A stretch of 38,394 nt of DNA from IMG/VR virus record IMGVR_UViG_3300042923_000166, positions 1 to 38,394 of that record. The stretch is one strand, 5' to 3'. The notes beneath the pieces were generated by a model. It saw only the letters and a program-made list of their open reading frames with translations, did not search any database and was not told the DNA's origin. Origin of the DNA: a virus. The position numbers and the translations under genes were made by a program. Below, piece after piece: positions 38,333-38,394 of the stretch. Within the stretch, counting starts at the first letter, position 1. The number at the start of each line of letters is the position of its first letter.

Positions 38333-38394
38333 AAATTCACCTTCTTTTCTCGGGGTAGGGGGTCACCCACTTTTTCTTGTGTGTCGAGCTGACC
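38333..38394. other. Right end of presumed cos / packaging region
   Basis: Non-coding DNA upstream of the small terminase gene. It contains CCCACTTT (38366-38373), the same element found twice at the left end, and GGTCA (38361-38365) opposite TGACC (38390-38394), an inverted pair near the end. Joined to the left end it forms a gap of about 125 bases between HNH and TerS. Confidence 0.5.

Noticed and set aside
1-38394. CRISPR arrays, insertion sequences, anti-CRISPR operons with Aca regulators
   Set aside because: I saw no regularly spaced repeats, no transposase gene or terminal inverted repeats, and no recognisable aca gene.

Overview
The window looks like the complete 38.4 kb genome of a temperate, long-tailed (siphovirus-type), HK97-fold phage of an AT-rich Gram-positive host, most likely an anaerobic member of the Clostridia. 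The evidence is phage-type genes throughout, strong GGAGG-type ribosome sites, no flanking host genes, a flavin-dependent thymidylate synthase and a ferredoxin-thioredoxin-reductase-like protein. Both window ends fall in the short gap between the HNH endonuclease gene and the terminase small-subunit gene, where such phages carry cos. The attachment site is intact in the middle. The sequence is therefore the free (virion or circular) form and not an integrated prophage.

Layout. Almost everything is on the minus strand, so genes are met in transcription order from right to left. Right arm (38332 to 30495): terminase small and large subunits, portal, ClpP-like prohead protease, major capsid protein, four head-tail connector/completion proteins, major tail protein, and the tail assembly chaperones with a -1 frameshift. 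Middle (30482 to 18401): tape measure, Dit, two receptor-binding proteins (a beta-helix type and an SGNH-hydrolase type), a tail-tip protein (Tal) carrying five 9-residue His-x-His repeats, a lipoprotein unit with its own promoter and terminator, then XhlA-like protein, holin and amidase endolysin. Centre (18374 to 15440, plus strand): a second lipoprotein, attP (the 3' half of a tRNA-Ala(GGC) between two copies of a 44-bp repeat), tyrosine integrase, a mini ImmA-like metallopeptidase and a CI-type repressor. Left arm (15262 to 63, minus strand): Cro-like protein, excisionase-like protein, antirepressor, many micro-genes, the SbcC-like ATPase/RecT/exonuclease set, three HNH genes, replication organizer, RusA, FTR-like protein, ThyX, SSB, several zinc-ribbon miniproteins, an ArpU-type late regulator, and the HNH gene that belongs functionally with terminase.

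How it works together. The repressor controls a strong minus-strand early promoter (-35 at 15324-15329, -10 at 15301-15306) through overlapping operators; the ImmA-like protein and antirepressor are the likely release routes. Early genes replicate and recombine the DNA. The late regulator at 1073-1474 probably switches on transcription that, across the joined cos ends, runs through the packaging, head, tail and lysis genes to the terminator at 18380.

Most unusual observation: six genes (portal, head-tail connector, tape measure, Dit, Tal and SSB) have conserved N-termini and good ribosome sites, but the codon at the right distance is AUA or AUU. The connector is the clearest case: its 12-base leader is identical to that of the next gene, with ATT where the neighbour has ATG. 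Other points of interest are a candidate plus-strand small RNA next to the lysis genes, a displaced Tal gene, a frameshift site inside a hairpin loop, and a duplicated zinc-ribbon module.
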